Shown piece by piece: positions 15,101 through 22,500 of a stretch of DNA of 64,000 bases; the first letter of the stretch is position 1, and each line of letters opens with the position of its first letter. The position numbers and the translations under genes are program-made. Location of the stretch: the NCBI GenBank assembly GCA_934561515.1, contig CAKTGM010000003.1, forward strand, positions 1 through 64,000, read 5' to 3'. Source of the stretch: an uncultured Oscillospiraceae bacterium (lineage in GTDB: Bacteria > Bacillota > Clostridia > Oscillospirales > Oscillospiraceae). The notes below the pieces were generated by a model that worked only from the letters and a program-made list of their open reading frames with translations, was not told where the DNA came from and made no database searches.

Positions 15101-17598
15101 ATGCAGAAAGCTTGAGATCCAAGACGCTCGTCTATTATCTTGATGAAAATACCGAACGTGGCATCGGTACCATGATCTTCTCCGGAGAGCAGGACTATTC
15201 AATTTACAAGATTACTGCTGAGACAGGTACGATGACGTCAAGTGAGAGTGGCACCTCCGTCACAGTTAACTCTTTTACGTGGGCCGATAATGCACTGACA
15301 GTTTGGGGCAGCGATGATGAAAAGGTGGCTTCCAAATCGGTTACGCTTGCCAATCCGACCAGCAAGATTAACTATGAGAGTCCGTATGACAGGCTGACAT
15401 GGAATAAAAACGCCCATAACAAGAATAACGCTATCCTTCTCCGCGTGTACGTTGTGGCGGAAAAGAATGAGGACTCCCTGACGGTGCACTATCTCGATCA
15501 GGGTGATGAAAACAATGAGTTCTACAGCTACAACATCACTGTTAATAGGGGAACTTATTTCAATGAAGGATTTGCGCTTGTAAAAGAGACCAATCCGAAG
15601 GATAACCATCTGATCAATCACACTGTTACGAACAGCTCCGGCCAGACGCAGAAGGCTGAAATCAATCTGCTGAACGTGAATGCACCTGCCAAATACCGCT
15701 ATGCGAACTTCACCTGCGTGAATGCTACTCGCGACGCAGGCGGCAAGGACGTTTACCTCTACTACACCTTCGACAACAGCGTGAGCTTCGTTGCTGACTT
15801 CGGCCTCCCGCTGACAATCAAGGCCCAAGACCTGAGCGATGCTTTCAAAGACGGAAGTCAGGTTAACAATCAGGTAGTCAATGACGCGCCGAAGCACGGC
15901 ACGGCTGTGTTCGACGGTATCAACATCGTCTACACGCCGGGTAATACCTTCCCGAGCAACAGCGGCGATACCTTTACCGTCACCTACACCGGCGAGAATC
16001 CGAAGACGCATGAGGTTGGCTCTGCCTCCTTCGTGATCAACATCCTCCCCGCCTCCAACGTTCTCTACGAGGCGAGCTTCCTCACGCAGGGGAGCAAGGA
16101 CAACGGCCCTGAGTGGACGCCTTCCACCGCCACCACCACGAGAAAGCAGCAGACCCAGAAGGTCGGCGACACCACCACCACCGACTACAGCGTCTTCGGC
16201 CACGACAAGGCCTATGACGACGCCTACGGCCCCCTCGGCGCATGGCAGCTGGGCAGCGAGCAGAACCCGTTGCAGCCCAATAAGGTGTACTCCACCTTGA
16301 AAACCGAGTTCTACGGCAACGGCTTCGACCTCATCGGCAACTGCGGCCCGCGCACCGGACGCGTGATTCTTTTTGTTGAGAATGCGGGACCCGGTAAGGG
16401 TAAACTCGTTGATGTTGATACTCGCTACGGGGCCGATACGTTCTATCAGGTTCCGCTTGCACACGTGATGATGGCTGAGGAAGCCAGTTACAACGTTACG
16501 GTCTATGCTGCCGGTCTGAAAGCGACCAATGCGACCCCTGCGAGCTACAGCCTCAGAGGCGCGGCGACCTATGCCTCCGACTACGCTGCTGACAGCTATG
16601 ATGCAGTGCTCAATGGCATTCTCGCCGAAAACGGCCTGACCATGGCGGATGTCGAGTATGTCAAGGTCGAGTCCGCGCCCGCGGCGGCCAAGAGCGCGCG
16701 CCGCGCCACGTCCTTCTACGCGCTCGACACGGCTGCCGGGACCGGCACGGTCACGCACGAGGCTGGGGATCACGTTGAGATCGACGGCTTCCGCGTCTAC
16801 CGCAGCACGGACAACACGAACAACACGAACTATCCGGAGGGCGAGAAGAATGTCCAGTATCTGAACATTCTTGACGCGGTTAGCAGCTTCACGGCGTTTG
16901 TCGAGGGTTCCGGTTCTGATGCTGACTGGACTGTTCGAAAGGACTACGAGAACGCCGGCGGCCCGCAGAATGAGATCTATCTGCGCAAGACCAACGGTGA
17001 AAACAGCGCGATCGCATTCAAGGTCGACCCGAATGCAATCGTTCAGATCAGCGCCCGCGCGGTCGAGAACAAAAAGGCTGCCACGCTGGTTGTGAATGGC
17101 ACTGAGACTGTGATCGCGACCAACACCGAAATGTATTATACGGTTAAGGCTAACGAGAGAGGCATTGTCACGATCAAGAACACGGGCGAGGGTATGCTCG
17201 CGCTCGGCAATCTGAAGATCAAGAATGGTACGCAGGCTGCGGCGCTGAGCGAGGAGGATTATCCCGCGGCGATCGCGTTGCTGAGCCTTAACGCCGCGCC
17301 GGAAACGCCCGATACCGTCTTCGAGCCGACGATCAGCGCGAAGGTCACCACCACGAAGTTCATCCGCAGCAAGGTCGTCACGCTGACGGTCAGCGCGTCC
17401 GCCGATGTGGCGAAGCTGACGGTCAACGGCAAGGAGCTGCGTCCCACCAACGGCTGGCTCGTCAGCATGGGCTGGAGCAAGAGCTACAACTACATCCTGA
17501 CCGAGACGGTGAAAAAGAGCGAGACAAAGACCTACGAGATCATCGGCTACAGCGCGGACGGCACGGCCAGTGCGCCGACCGTTGTCACGAGCAAGTGA
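12172..17598 (+). CDS. Giant secreted GH20-family beta-N-acetylhexosaminidase-like protein
   Basis: The 1808-aa exported protein has a signal peptide (about 1-29) and a GH20-type TIM-barrel catalytic domain (about 55-420). The catalytic Asp-Glu pair is visible in NMGADEY (D246, E247), after GMGVIPCVNTPGHMDAI. GH20 enzymes remove terminal GlcNAc, GalNAc or lacto-N-biose units by substrate-assisted catalysis, so host glycans such as mucin or milk oligosaccharides, or peptidoglycan fragments, are plausible substrates. The rest is a long series of beta-sandwich, Ig-like and bacterial Big-type segments with Flg_new-like pieces; no SLH, dockerin, LPXTG or C-terminal membrane anchor is visible. Base composition is patchy, with AT-richer islands near 12550-12640, 13960-14150 and 15200-15600. 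It shares a transcript with the SLH gene upstream and is 18 bp from the next small gene. Confidence 0.85.
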   Translation: MKKKFLGRVLTMLLVASMVFTLLPASAVAAGNWWWNADEYTEEAVPTATADNSDYQYNIFFLDCGRKYFSVDSIKALIDNASAAGFNYIQLAVGNDGLRLLLDNMDLEVNGTPYDSKAVKAAIQAGNRAYNTTFNDSYTLNNGQYTYRFPYSPTTNELTQSEMNTIIAYAKSKGMGVIPCVNTPGHMDAILSAANALTDTNCSYNGSVRTIDVTNETAVAFTKALLQKYITYFQSQGCQLFNMGADEYANDKYTDGGMGFGQLINSYSYKAYGDYINAVAKMIKDAGMTPMAFNDGIYFWDNESCGEIDRDILICYWSCGWGSEYSGYKPMSASNLAGKGFKMVNTNGDYYYVLGKGDKYSELRHNNQIPFKSDAETLAQGFETTKFMGSDIDNPVGSMLCVWSDFPGAETEDTVVSQSAAVIRGFGSKLPKLNTTPVQPDTGITITPEGGTTGKLDSTKNESITLDAGKVVTWSYDPALVTLKSADAPSEVALAELATLSARRVTVTPVAGESGKATITAADENGNSATFPIEVVNSSATTGVTVELKVGDDKTVPVEGHNYANNVNKAELKEDIATVTVTGKDAYKTDPTYKSEDDVALSTIADGVGSSWEKTKYWYKPSTSNGEYYPVYAKKEGPIFPTYYVGYSKTDNADDVTEERKQGYFESTKKLNVYTRTEGVDKPASTTITFHGVAEGTTHVTIGGTTYNIKVRYNEQPVNVVLNRSTQVPVSGKLNDAKLDKSVATVSISTDGTTMTVNGKAEGNTSVIVGNTRYNITVSTENLENVTPLKIEYWITNSPVQHSEEDTTNYFTVSATMGGIATPNGVEVTADTMIPKEGYKKAGGRTVYYWHCRLLNTAATNTYGDKTQAQTEASGDDETTSGVAFTKVRYYEGRWAVYTEENEWVNIESNHQLVAYYMELINISNKNGVNELKINAADWGVKGDGSGDWGYNPEDTRCSVSIQVVYTGGDTNPAGTDAESLRSKTLVYYLDENTERGIGTMIFSGEQDYSIYKITAETGTMTSSESGTSVTVNSFTWADNALTVWGSDDEKVASKSVTLANPTSKINYESPYDRLTWNKNAHNKNNAILLRVYVVAEKNEDSLTVHYLDQGDENNEFYSYNITVNRGTYFNEGFALVKETNPKDNHLINHTVTNSSGQTQKAEINLLNVNAPAKYRYANFTCVNATRDAGGKDVYLYYTFDNSVSFVADFGLPLTIKAQDLSDAFKDGSQVNNQVVNDAPKHGTAVFDGINIVYTPGNTFPSNSGDTFTVTYTGENPKTHEVGSASFVINILPASNVLYEASFLTQGSKDNGPEWTPSTATTTRKQQTQKVGDTTTTDYSVFGHDKAYDDAYGPLGAWQLGSEQNPLQPNKVYSTLKTEFYGNGFDLIGNCGPRTGRVILFVENAGPGKGKLVDVDTRYGADTFYQVPLAHVMMAEEASYNVTVYAAGLKATNATPASYSLRGAATYASDYAADSYDAVLNGILAENGLTMADVEYVKVESAPAAAKSARRATSFYALDTAAGTGTVTHEAGDHVEIDGFRVYRSTDNTNNTNYPEGEKNVQYLNILDAVSSFTAFVEGSGSDADWTVRKDYENAGGPQNEIYLRKTNGENSAIAFKVDPNAIVQISARAVENKKAATLVVNGTETVIATNTEMYYTVKANERGIVTIKNTGEGMLALGNLKIKNGTQAAALSEEDYPAAIALLSLNAAPETPDTVFEPTISAKVTTTKFIRSKVVTLTVSASADVAKLTVNGKELRPTNGWLVSMGWSKSYNYILTETVKKSETKTYEIIGYSADGTASAPTVVTSK

Positions 17599-17616
17599 GA
17601 AAGGAGAGAGAAGAAA

Positions 17617-17892
17617 ATGAAAGCATATGTGAAACCCGCCATGATGGCGCTCTCCATCTCTGCCAATGACCAGCTTTGCGGCAGCTGTACCTTCAGCACG
17701 CGTGAGAATAAGGACATATTTTCAATCTATCTGAATATTCCTAAAGCTGAATGGAACGATGACGGTGATGGAATCCTTGAACCCGGTGAAAGCGCCATCT
17801 TTGGACCCGGCGAGGATTGTCATTTTGAATATGAAGGCTATTGCAAACACGCGGCTGTGCAAAATAAATTAATTCAGGTTTTCACGTCCTGA
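17617..17892 (+). CDS. Small Cys-containing peptide, candidate RiPP precursor
   Basis: This 91-aa protein opens with MKAYVKPAMMALSIS, a KP-type leader-like start, and then has C21-G-S-C24, an amphipathic middle, an EF-hand-like loop at N47-E58 (NDDGDGILEPGE) and two more Cys at 68 and 76. It has a strong RBS (GAAAGGAGAG) 18 bp after the glycosidase gene. The next genes encode an HPr-kinase-like protein and a radical SAM/SPASM enzyme, with PqqD, peptidase and ABC exporter genes further on. Radical SAM plus PqqD clusters normally modify a small peptide, and this is the only candidate in the neighbourhood. An attenuator-like hairpin follows, which would make it more abundant than the enzymes. 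I know no characterised family member; a structural role unrelated to the enzymes remains possible. Confidence 0.65.
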   Translation: MKAYVKPAMMALSISANDQLCGSCTFSTRENKDIFSIYLNIPKAEWNDDGDGILEPGESAIFGPGEDCHFEYEGYCKHAAVQNKLIQVFTS

Positions 17893-17915
17893 GCACTGGA
17901 CCAAGCGTTTGCCCC

Positions 17916-17955
17916 AAAGCGCCCATGCCCCTGCGGGCGTGGGCGCTTTCTCTGC
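17916..17955 (+). terminator. Attenuator-like hairpin between peptide and maturation genes
   Basis: A strong stem (AAAGCGCCCA...TGGGCGCTTT with GCCC/GGGC inside) is followed by a weak T-rich tail. It sits between the peptide stop and the kinase RBS, which suggests partial termination. Confidence 0.6.
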
Positions 17956-17972
17956 CCAAAAGGAAGAACAAC

Positions 17973-18836
17973 ATGGACTATTATTACGAATTCTGCGGCG
18001 TCCGCTTCCACGTTTCGGCGGAAGCGCCGATCTGGGAGGACGCGCAGAGCGAACAATTTCATATCCCGCCCTGCGCGCCGGACGTGACGGTCACGCTGTC
18101 CTCCGCGCCGGAGCTGCCGCCCCCCGCGGGGGAGTTTCTTGGCCGCCGGGGGGAAAAGCGCGTCTGGCGCTCGCCGGAGCGCATCACGCGGCAGACGCAG
18201 GATGCGTTCCGCACGCTTGCGCACCTGAGCGTTTCCTACGCGCCGGGGCGGGCGCAGGCGGTGCGCGCGCTCGCGCGCGCGGATTGCTGGCGCTGGGCGA
18301 CGCGCTCGTCCTTCCTCTGGCCGGGGCTTTCGCTGCCGCAGCTCCTGCTGCCCTTCCGCTGTCTGGTGTTCCACGCCTCGTACATCGCCCATGACGGCGG
18401 CGCGCTGCTCTTCACCGCGCCCAGCGGCACGGGCAAGTCCACGCAGGCCGAGCTCTGGCGCGTCCACCGCGGCGCGCGCGTGCTCAACGGCGACAAGGCC
18501 GCCGTCCGGCTCTCCGGCGCGCCGATGGCGCACGGAATGCCCTTTTCCGGCACAAGCGGCATCTGCGAGAATGTCTCGCTGCCGCTGCGCGGCGTGGTCG
18601 TGCTCTCGCAGGCGAAGGAGAACAGCGTCCGCCGCCTCGGCCCAAGCGCGGCGGTCGCGGCGCTGGGGGCGAATGTCTTCGCCGACCGGTCGATCGCGGA
18701 GGAATGGAGCGCGGCGCTGAACCTGCTGCTGGACCTCGCCGCGAGCGTGCCGGTCTATGCGCTCGCCTGCACGCCGGACGAGCGCGCAGTCTGCGCGCTG
18801 GAGGAAGCAATGGCGCGCGAAAGGAGAGAAGTATGA
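17973..18836 (+). CDS. HPr kinase-related P-loop protein of the peptide cluster
   Basis: This 287-aa protein has an N-terminal domain of unknown fold (about 1-135) and an HprK/PEPCK-type P-loop domain. The Walker A is A149-P-S-G-T-G-K155-S-T, followed by a conserved LNGDKAAVR segment (near 174) and GMPFSGTSG (near 191). HprK-like proteins in RiPP clusters are known or suspected to phosphorylate the peptide or help processing; which applies here is not visible. The start at 17973 is chosen because AGGAAG lies just upstream; an in-frame start at 17925 would overlap the attenuator hairpin. The stop overlaps the next start (ATGA), so it is translationally coupled to the radical SAM gene. It is very GC-rich compared with the preceding peptide gene. 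Confidence 0.75.
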   Translation: MDYYYEFCGVRFHVSAEAPIWEDAQSEQFHIPPCAPDVTVTLSSAPELPPPAGEFLGRRGEKRVWRSPERITRQTQDAFRTLAHLSVSYAPGRAQAVRALARADCWRWATRSSFLWPGLSLPQLLLPFRCLVFHASYIAHDGGALLFTAPSGTGKSTQAELWRVHRGARVLNGDKAAVRLSGAPMAHGMPFSGTSGICENVSLPLRGVVVLSQAKENSVRRLGPSAAVAALGANVFADRSIAEEWSAALNLLLDLAASVPVYALACTPDERAVCALEEAMARERREV

Positions 18837-19969
18837 ACGCCTATCAGGCCTACAGCCAACTGTTATTTGCCAAGGCGGGCAGCCGCGGCGTGCCGCTTTC
18901 CGGCACCTTCGAGCTGACGCCGCGCTGCAATCTCGATTGCAGAATGTGCTACATCCACCGCCGCGAGAACGACGCGGAGGCTCTGCGCGGCGAGGCTTCC
19001 GCCAAGGAATGGCTCGCGCTGGCGGAGGAATGCTGCCGCGAGGGGACGCTGCTGCTCCTGCTCACGGGCGGCGAGCCGCTGCTGCGGCCGGACTTCCGCG
19101 AGATCTACACGGGCTGCAAGCGCATGGGGCTGATGCTCTCGATCAACTCCAACGCAACGCTCATCGACGAGAAGATGGTCGACTTTCTGGCCGCCGACCC
19201 GCCCTCGCGCGTGAACATCACGCTCTACGGCGCTTCCGGCGAGACCTACGGCGCGCTCTGCGGCGATCCGGCGGCCTATGAGCGCGCGGTGCGCGCGATT
19301 CTCGCGCTGCAAAGCGCGGGCGTGCTCGTCAAGCTCAACTGCTCCGTCACGCCCTACAACCGGCAGGACGCGGAGAAGATCTACGCCTTCGCGCGCGAGC
19401 ACCGGCTGCCCGTGCAGGCGGCGAGCTATATGTTCCCGCCCGTGCGCGCCTGCGAGCACGGCTGCTACGCGCCCGACCGGCTGACGGCGGCGCAGGCCGC
19501 CGCGGAGAAGATCCGCTACGATAAGTCGCGCTTTACGCCGGAGGAGCTGCGCGAGCGCTGGGGCGCGCTTCTCAAGGGCGAGAAGGTGGCCGACGCGGAT
19601 GATGAATGCCAGGAGCTGCCGACCGAGCGCATCCGCTGCCGCGCGGGCAGCAGCACCTTCTGGGTGACGTGGGACCGCCAGATGCGGCCCTGCGGCATGA
19701 TGACCGAGCCGAGCGTCCCGCTGACGGCGGGCGGCTTTGCAGAGAGTTGGCAGAAGATCCGCGCGCTGCGCGAGGAGATCATGGTGCCGGCCAAGTGCAG
19801 CGCCTGCCCCATGGCGAACGCCTGCGACCAGTGCGCGGCGGTCTGCCACGCTGAGAGCGGCAGCTACACCACGGCGCCGGAATATATGTGCGAGCAGACG
19901 AAAAGCTTTTTAGAGCAGATCCGCGCGGACGAAATCTGGAAAAGCGCGGAAAACTGCGGCGAAAATTGA
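18833..19969 (+). CDS. Radical SAM/SPASM peptide maturase
   Basis: The 378-aa enzyme carries the radical SAM cluster motif C32-x3-C36-x2-C39 (CNLDCRMC) and an SAM-binding GGEP motif (LTGGEPLL, near 84). Its C-terminal SPASM-type region has Cys in CRAGSSTFWVTWDRQMRPC and then CSACPMANACDQC...C...C, enough to bind auxiliary 4Fe-4S clusters. SPASM radical SAM enzymes typically modify ribosomal peptides by thioether, C-C or other cross-links, using S-adenosylmethionine. Its start overlaps the kinase stop, which supports a common substrate, presumably the peptide encoded at 17617. It could alternatively be an anaerobic sulfatase maturase, but no sulfatase is nearby and the PqqD gene downstream argues for a peptide. 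The bond formed cannot be predicted from sequence. Confidence 0.87.
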   Translation: MNAYQAYSQLLFAKAGSRGVPLSGTFELTPRCNLDCRMCYIHRRENDAEALRGEASAKEWLALAEECCREGTLLLLLTGGEPLLRPDFREIYTGCKRMGLMLSINSNATLIDEKMVDFLAADPPSRVNITLYGASGETYGALCGDPAAYERAVRAILALQSAGVLVKLNCSVTPYNRQDAEKIYAFAREHRLPVQAASYMFPPVRACEHGCYAPDRLTAAQAAAEKIRYDKSRFTPEELRERWGALLKGEKVADADDECQELPTERIRCRAGSSTFWVTWDRQMRPCGMMTEPSVPLTAGGFAESWQKIRALREEIMVPAKCSACPMANACDQCAAVCHAESGSYTTAPEYMCEQTKSFLEQIRADEIWKSAENCGEN

Positions 19970-19994
19970 CAAAATCAGCACGTCATGCTATCAT
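19966..19994 (+). promoter_or_regulatory. Strong sigma-A promoter for the exporter/peptidase/PqqD/capsule-control operon
   Basis: TTGACA (19966-19971), 17 bp and TATCAT (19989-19994) form a near-consensus promoter. The -35 overlaps the stop codon of the radical SAM gene, so genes from 20043 on can be expressed independently of the peptide. Confidence 0.8.
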
Positions 19995-20042
19995 AAATTA
20001 TTAAACGACCGGCGAAAAACGCCGGAAAAACGCACGCAGAGG

Positions 20043-21761
20043 ATGGCAGGGAAGCGGATGGAACGCCTTCGGAGAATCAGACAGAAAATCAAAGAAGGCG
20101 CGCTCAGGGAGATGCTGCGCGAGGGAAAGTGGGTGCTCGCCTACGTCCGCCGCTACCGCGCGGTGGTGGCCGTCCACATCCTGCTGGGCGTCCTGTCAAC
20201 GGCGATGAGCCTCGGCACGAGCGTCGCCTCGAAGTATCTCATCGACGCGGTGACGGGCTACAAATCGACTCTCATCGCAAGCGCCGCCGCCGCGATGGCG
20301 GGGATGCTGCTGCTCGGCATTCTGCTGCGCAGTGTTTCCGCGCGCGTGGGCGCGCGCATCAACATCCGTGTGCAGAATGAAATGCAGGCCGAGGTCTACC
20401 GCAGCATTCTGGAAACGGCGTGGGAGCCGCTCGAGCAGTTCCGCCCGGGTGATCTTCTCAGCCGTCTCAGCGGCGATGTGGGCACGGTTGCGGGCGGCGT
20501 GACGGGCTTTGCGCCGGGGCTGATCTCGGGCATGGTGCAGTTTCTCGGCGCGCTTGCGATCATGCTGTGGTATGACCCCACGATGGCGCTCATCGCGCTC
20601 ATCGCCGTGCCGGTGTCGGCCGTCTTTTCGCGCCTGCTGGTGGGCAGGATGCGCGAGCACAACAAGCAGATGAAGGCCATTTCGAGCGACATGATGTCCT
20701 TCTACGAGGATTCGCTGAGCAGCATCACGAGCATCAAGGGCTTTGACATCACCGGCCTTTTCTACGAGCGGATGTGCGCCTTGCAGGGGCGCTACCGCGC
20801 GGAATACCTCGATTACAACCGCTTTTCCGTCCGCACGTCGGCCTTTTTGTCGCTGATGGGCACGGCGGTGTCCGCCGGGTGCTTCGGCTGGGGCGTTTAC
20901 CGGCTGTGGAGCGGCGCGATCACCTACGGCTCGCTGACGATGTTTTTGCAGCTGGCCTCGGCGCTGAGCTCATCCTTCTCCGCGCTCATCTCGATGGTGT
21001 CGTCGGCGATCTCCATCACCACGTCCGCCGGGCGCGTGATGGCCGTGACCGAGCTTCCCGCCGAGACCGTGGGGCAGGCCCCCGAGGGGCCGCTGGACGA
21101 TGCCTCCATCGAGCTTTCGGGCGTGGGCTTTGCCTACCAGAACGGCAAGCGCGTGCTCGAGGATGTGAATTTCCACGCCGGGCGCGGCGAGCTTGTCGCG
21201 CTGATCGGCCCCTCCGGGGAGGGAAAGACCACGATGCTGCGCTTGCTGCTGGGGCTGATCGCCCCGCGGGAGGGAAGGGCGGAGCTGCGCTGCGGCGAGC
21301 AGCGCTATGCGCTCTCTGCGGCCACGCGCCGCGCCTTTGCCTATGTGCCGCAGGGCAACAGTATGTTTGCCGGCACCATCCGCGACAACCTGCGCCTGAC
21401 GGCGCCGGAGGCGGACGATGAGGCGCTCTGGGCCGTGCTGCGCGCGGCCTGCGCCGACGAATTTGTTTCCGCGCTGCCGCAGGGGCTTGATTACGCCGTG
21501 GGCGGGCGCGGAAAGGGCCTGTCCGAAGGGCAGGCGCAGCGCCTTGCCATCGCGCGCGCACTGCTGCGCGGCGCGCCCGTCCTGCTGCTGGACGAGGCGA
21601 CCTCCGCGCTGGATGAGGCGACGGAGGAACGGCTGCTGCAAAGCCTGATGCACAGCGCCTATGTGTGCACCTGCGTCTTTGTGACGCACCGGCCCGGTAC
21701 GGCGGCCATCTGCACGCGGCGCTACCGCGTGGACGGCGGGCGCGTGCGGGAGGAGAAATAA
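20043..21761 (+). CDS. ABC transporter, fused permease/ATPase (peptide exporter type)
   Basis: The 572-aa half-transporter has a six-helix ABC type 1 membrane domain (about 35-320) and a nucleotide-binding domain (about 350-572): Walker A GPSGEGKTT near 389, signature LSEGQ near 493, Walker B VLLLDEATSALDE near 515 and switch His in VTHRP. It probably works as a homodimer and exports a substrate; between peptide-maturation genes the modified peptide is the natural guess. There is no N-terminal C39 peptidase domain, so leader cleavage must come from another protein, perhaps the S26-type protein encoded next. The start at 20043 has little RBS; ATG 20058, with AGGGAAG upstream, is a good alternative. 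The stop overlaps the next start (TAATG). Confidence 0.88.
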   Translation: MAGKRMERLRRIRQKIKEGALREMLREGKWVLAYVRRYRAVVAVHILLGVLSTAMSLGTSVASKYLIDAVTGYKSTLIASAAAAMAGMLLLGILLRSVSARVGARINIRVQNEMQAEVYRSILETAWEPLEQFRPGDLLSRLSGDVGTVAGGVTGFAPGLISGMVQFLGALAIMLWYDPTMALIALIAVPVSAVFSRLLVGRMREHNKQMKAISSDMMSFYEDSLSSITSIKGFDITGLFYERMCALQGRYRAEYLDYNRFSVRTSAFLSLMGTAVSAGCFGWGVYRLWSGAITYGSLTMFLQLASALSSSFSALISMVSSAISITTSAGRVMAVTELPAETVGQAPEGPLDDASIELSGVGFAYQNGKRVLEDVNFHAGRGELVALIGPSGEGKTTMLRLLLGLIAPREGRAELRCGEQRYALSAATRRAFAYVPQGNSMFAGTIRDNLRLTAPEADDEALWAVLRAACADEFVSALPQGLDYAVGGRGKGLSEGQAQRLAIARALLRGAPVLLLDEATSALDEATEERLLQSLMHSAYVCTCVFVTHRPGTAAICTRRYRVDGGRVREEK

Positions 21762-22228
21762 TGGAGCAGGCGAAACGAAGCGTGGATACCGCGCTGCTGA
21801 TGGAGCAGTACAGGGCGCTGCTTGAAACGGTGGACGCACTGCCGCTGGAAGTGAGCGGCAGCAGCATGACGCCCTTCCTTGCGCCCGGACGCGACAGCGT
21901 GCTGCTCACGAAACCGGGAGAAGCGCTGCGCCGGGGCGACATTGCCCTCTACCAAAGGGAGAGCGGCGCATACGTTATGCACCGCGTATACCACTGCGAG
22001 CGGGACGGGTGCTACACCATGCTGGGCGATGCGCAGCAGGCGCTTGAGCGCGGCATCCGCCGCGAGCAGATCGTCGCCGTCGCCTGCGCGGCGGTAAGAA
22101 AGGGAAAAGAGCAGAAGCAGGGCTGCTTCTGGTGGGATTTTTTTGCCCGCGTCTGGATACGCATCGTGCCGCTGCGGCCGGTGCTGCGCGGGCTTTACGG
22201 CAAGACGTTCGGGAGGAGAAAACGATGA
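21761..22228 (+). CDS. S26-like (signal peptidase type) protein with a Ser-His pair
   Basis: This 155-aa protein has the S24/S26 active-site box V-S-G-S-S35-M-T-P and a second box RRGDIALYQRESGAYVMH74RV. The S...GD...HR arrangement resembles SipW/ER-type signal peptidases, where His replaces the catalytic Lys. There is no N-terminal membrane segment; a hydrophobic stretch (about 125-145, WWDFFARVWIRIVPLRPVL) near the C-terminus might associate with the membrane. Being between the exporter and the PqqD gene, it may remove the leader of the exported peptide, though related proteins with unknown roles are common in such clusters. The start at 21761 overlaps the exporter stop, and its own stop overlaps the next start (ATGA). 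Confidence 0.75.
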   Translation: MEQAKRSVDTALLMEQYRALLETVDALPLEVSGSSMTPFLAPGRDSVLLTKPGEALRRGDIALYQRESGAYVMHRVYHCERDGCYTMLGDAQQALERGIRREQIVAVACAAVRKGKEQKQGCFWWDFFARVWIRIVPLRPVLRGLYGKTFGRRKR

Positions 22229-22500
22229 AGGCATCGAAGGATTTCATCCTGCGGGAGATCGCAGGGGAGTACATTCTGGTCCCCGCGGGGGCAGCTTCGG
22301 CAAAGCTCAACGGGCTCATCACGCTCAATGAGCTGGGCTGGTTTATTTTCAAGACGCTTCAGCAGGAGCGCTCGCTCGACGCCCTGACCGACGCGATCAC
22401 GGCGGAGTACGACGTGGCGCGCGCGGAGGCGAGAGAGGACGCGCTTGCATTTTTGCAGCAGCTCGACGGCATCGGCGCGCTGGAGGGTGCGATCGAATGA
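22225..22500 (+). CDS. PqqD family peptide-recognition protein
   Basis: The 91-aa product fits the PqqD/RRE fold: an N-terminal beta-hairpin region (FILREIAGEYILVPAG), a central LNGLITLNELGWFIFKTLQ helix and a C-terminal helical half (about 45-91, ALTDAITAEYDV...DALAFLQQLDGIGAL). PqqD-like domains bind the leader of a ribosomal peptide and present it to a radical SAM partner. It is stand-alone here, separated from the radical SAM gene by the exporter and peptidase genes. The start (ATG 22225, GGGAGGAG upstream) overlaps the peptidase stop and the stop overlaps the next gene by 4 bases. It is key evidence that the locus processes a ribosomal peptide. Confidence 0.85.
   Translation: MKASKDFILREIAGEYILVPAGAASAKLNGLITLNELGWFIFKTLQQERSLDALTDAITAEYDVARAEAREDALAFLQQLDGIGALEGAIE

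Noticed and set aside
17925..17972. Upstream in-frame start for the HPr-kinase-like gene
   Set aside because: It lies within the attenuator hairpin without an RBS, whereas ATG 17973 has AGGAAG in place.
18833..19969. Radical SAM enzyme as an anaerobic sulfatase maturase
   Set aside because: No sulfatase gene is present, while a small peptide gene, PqqD, peptidase and exporter genes surround it.
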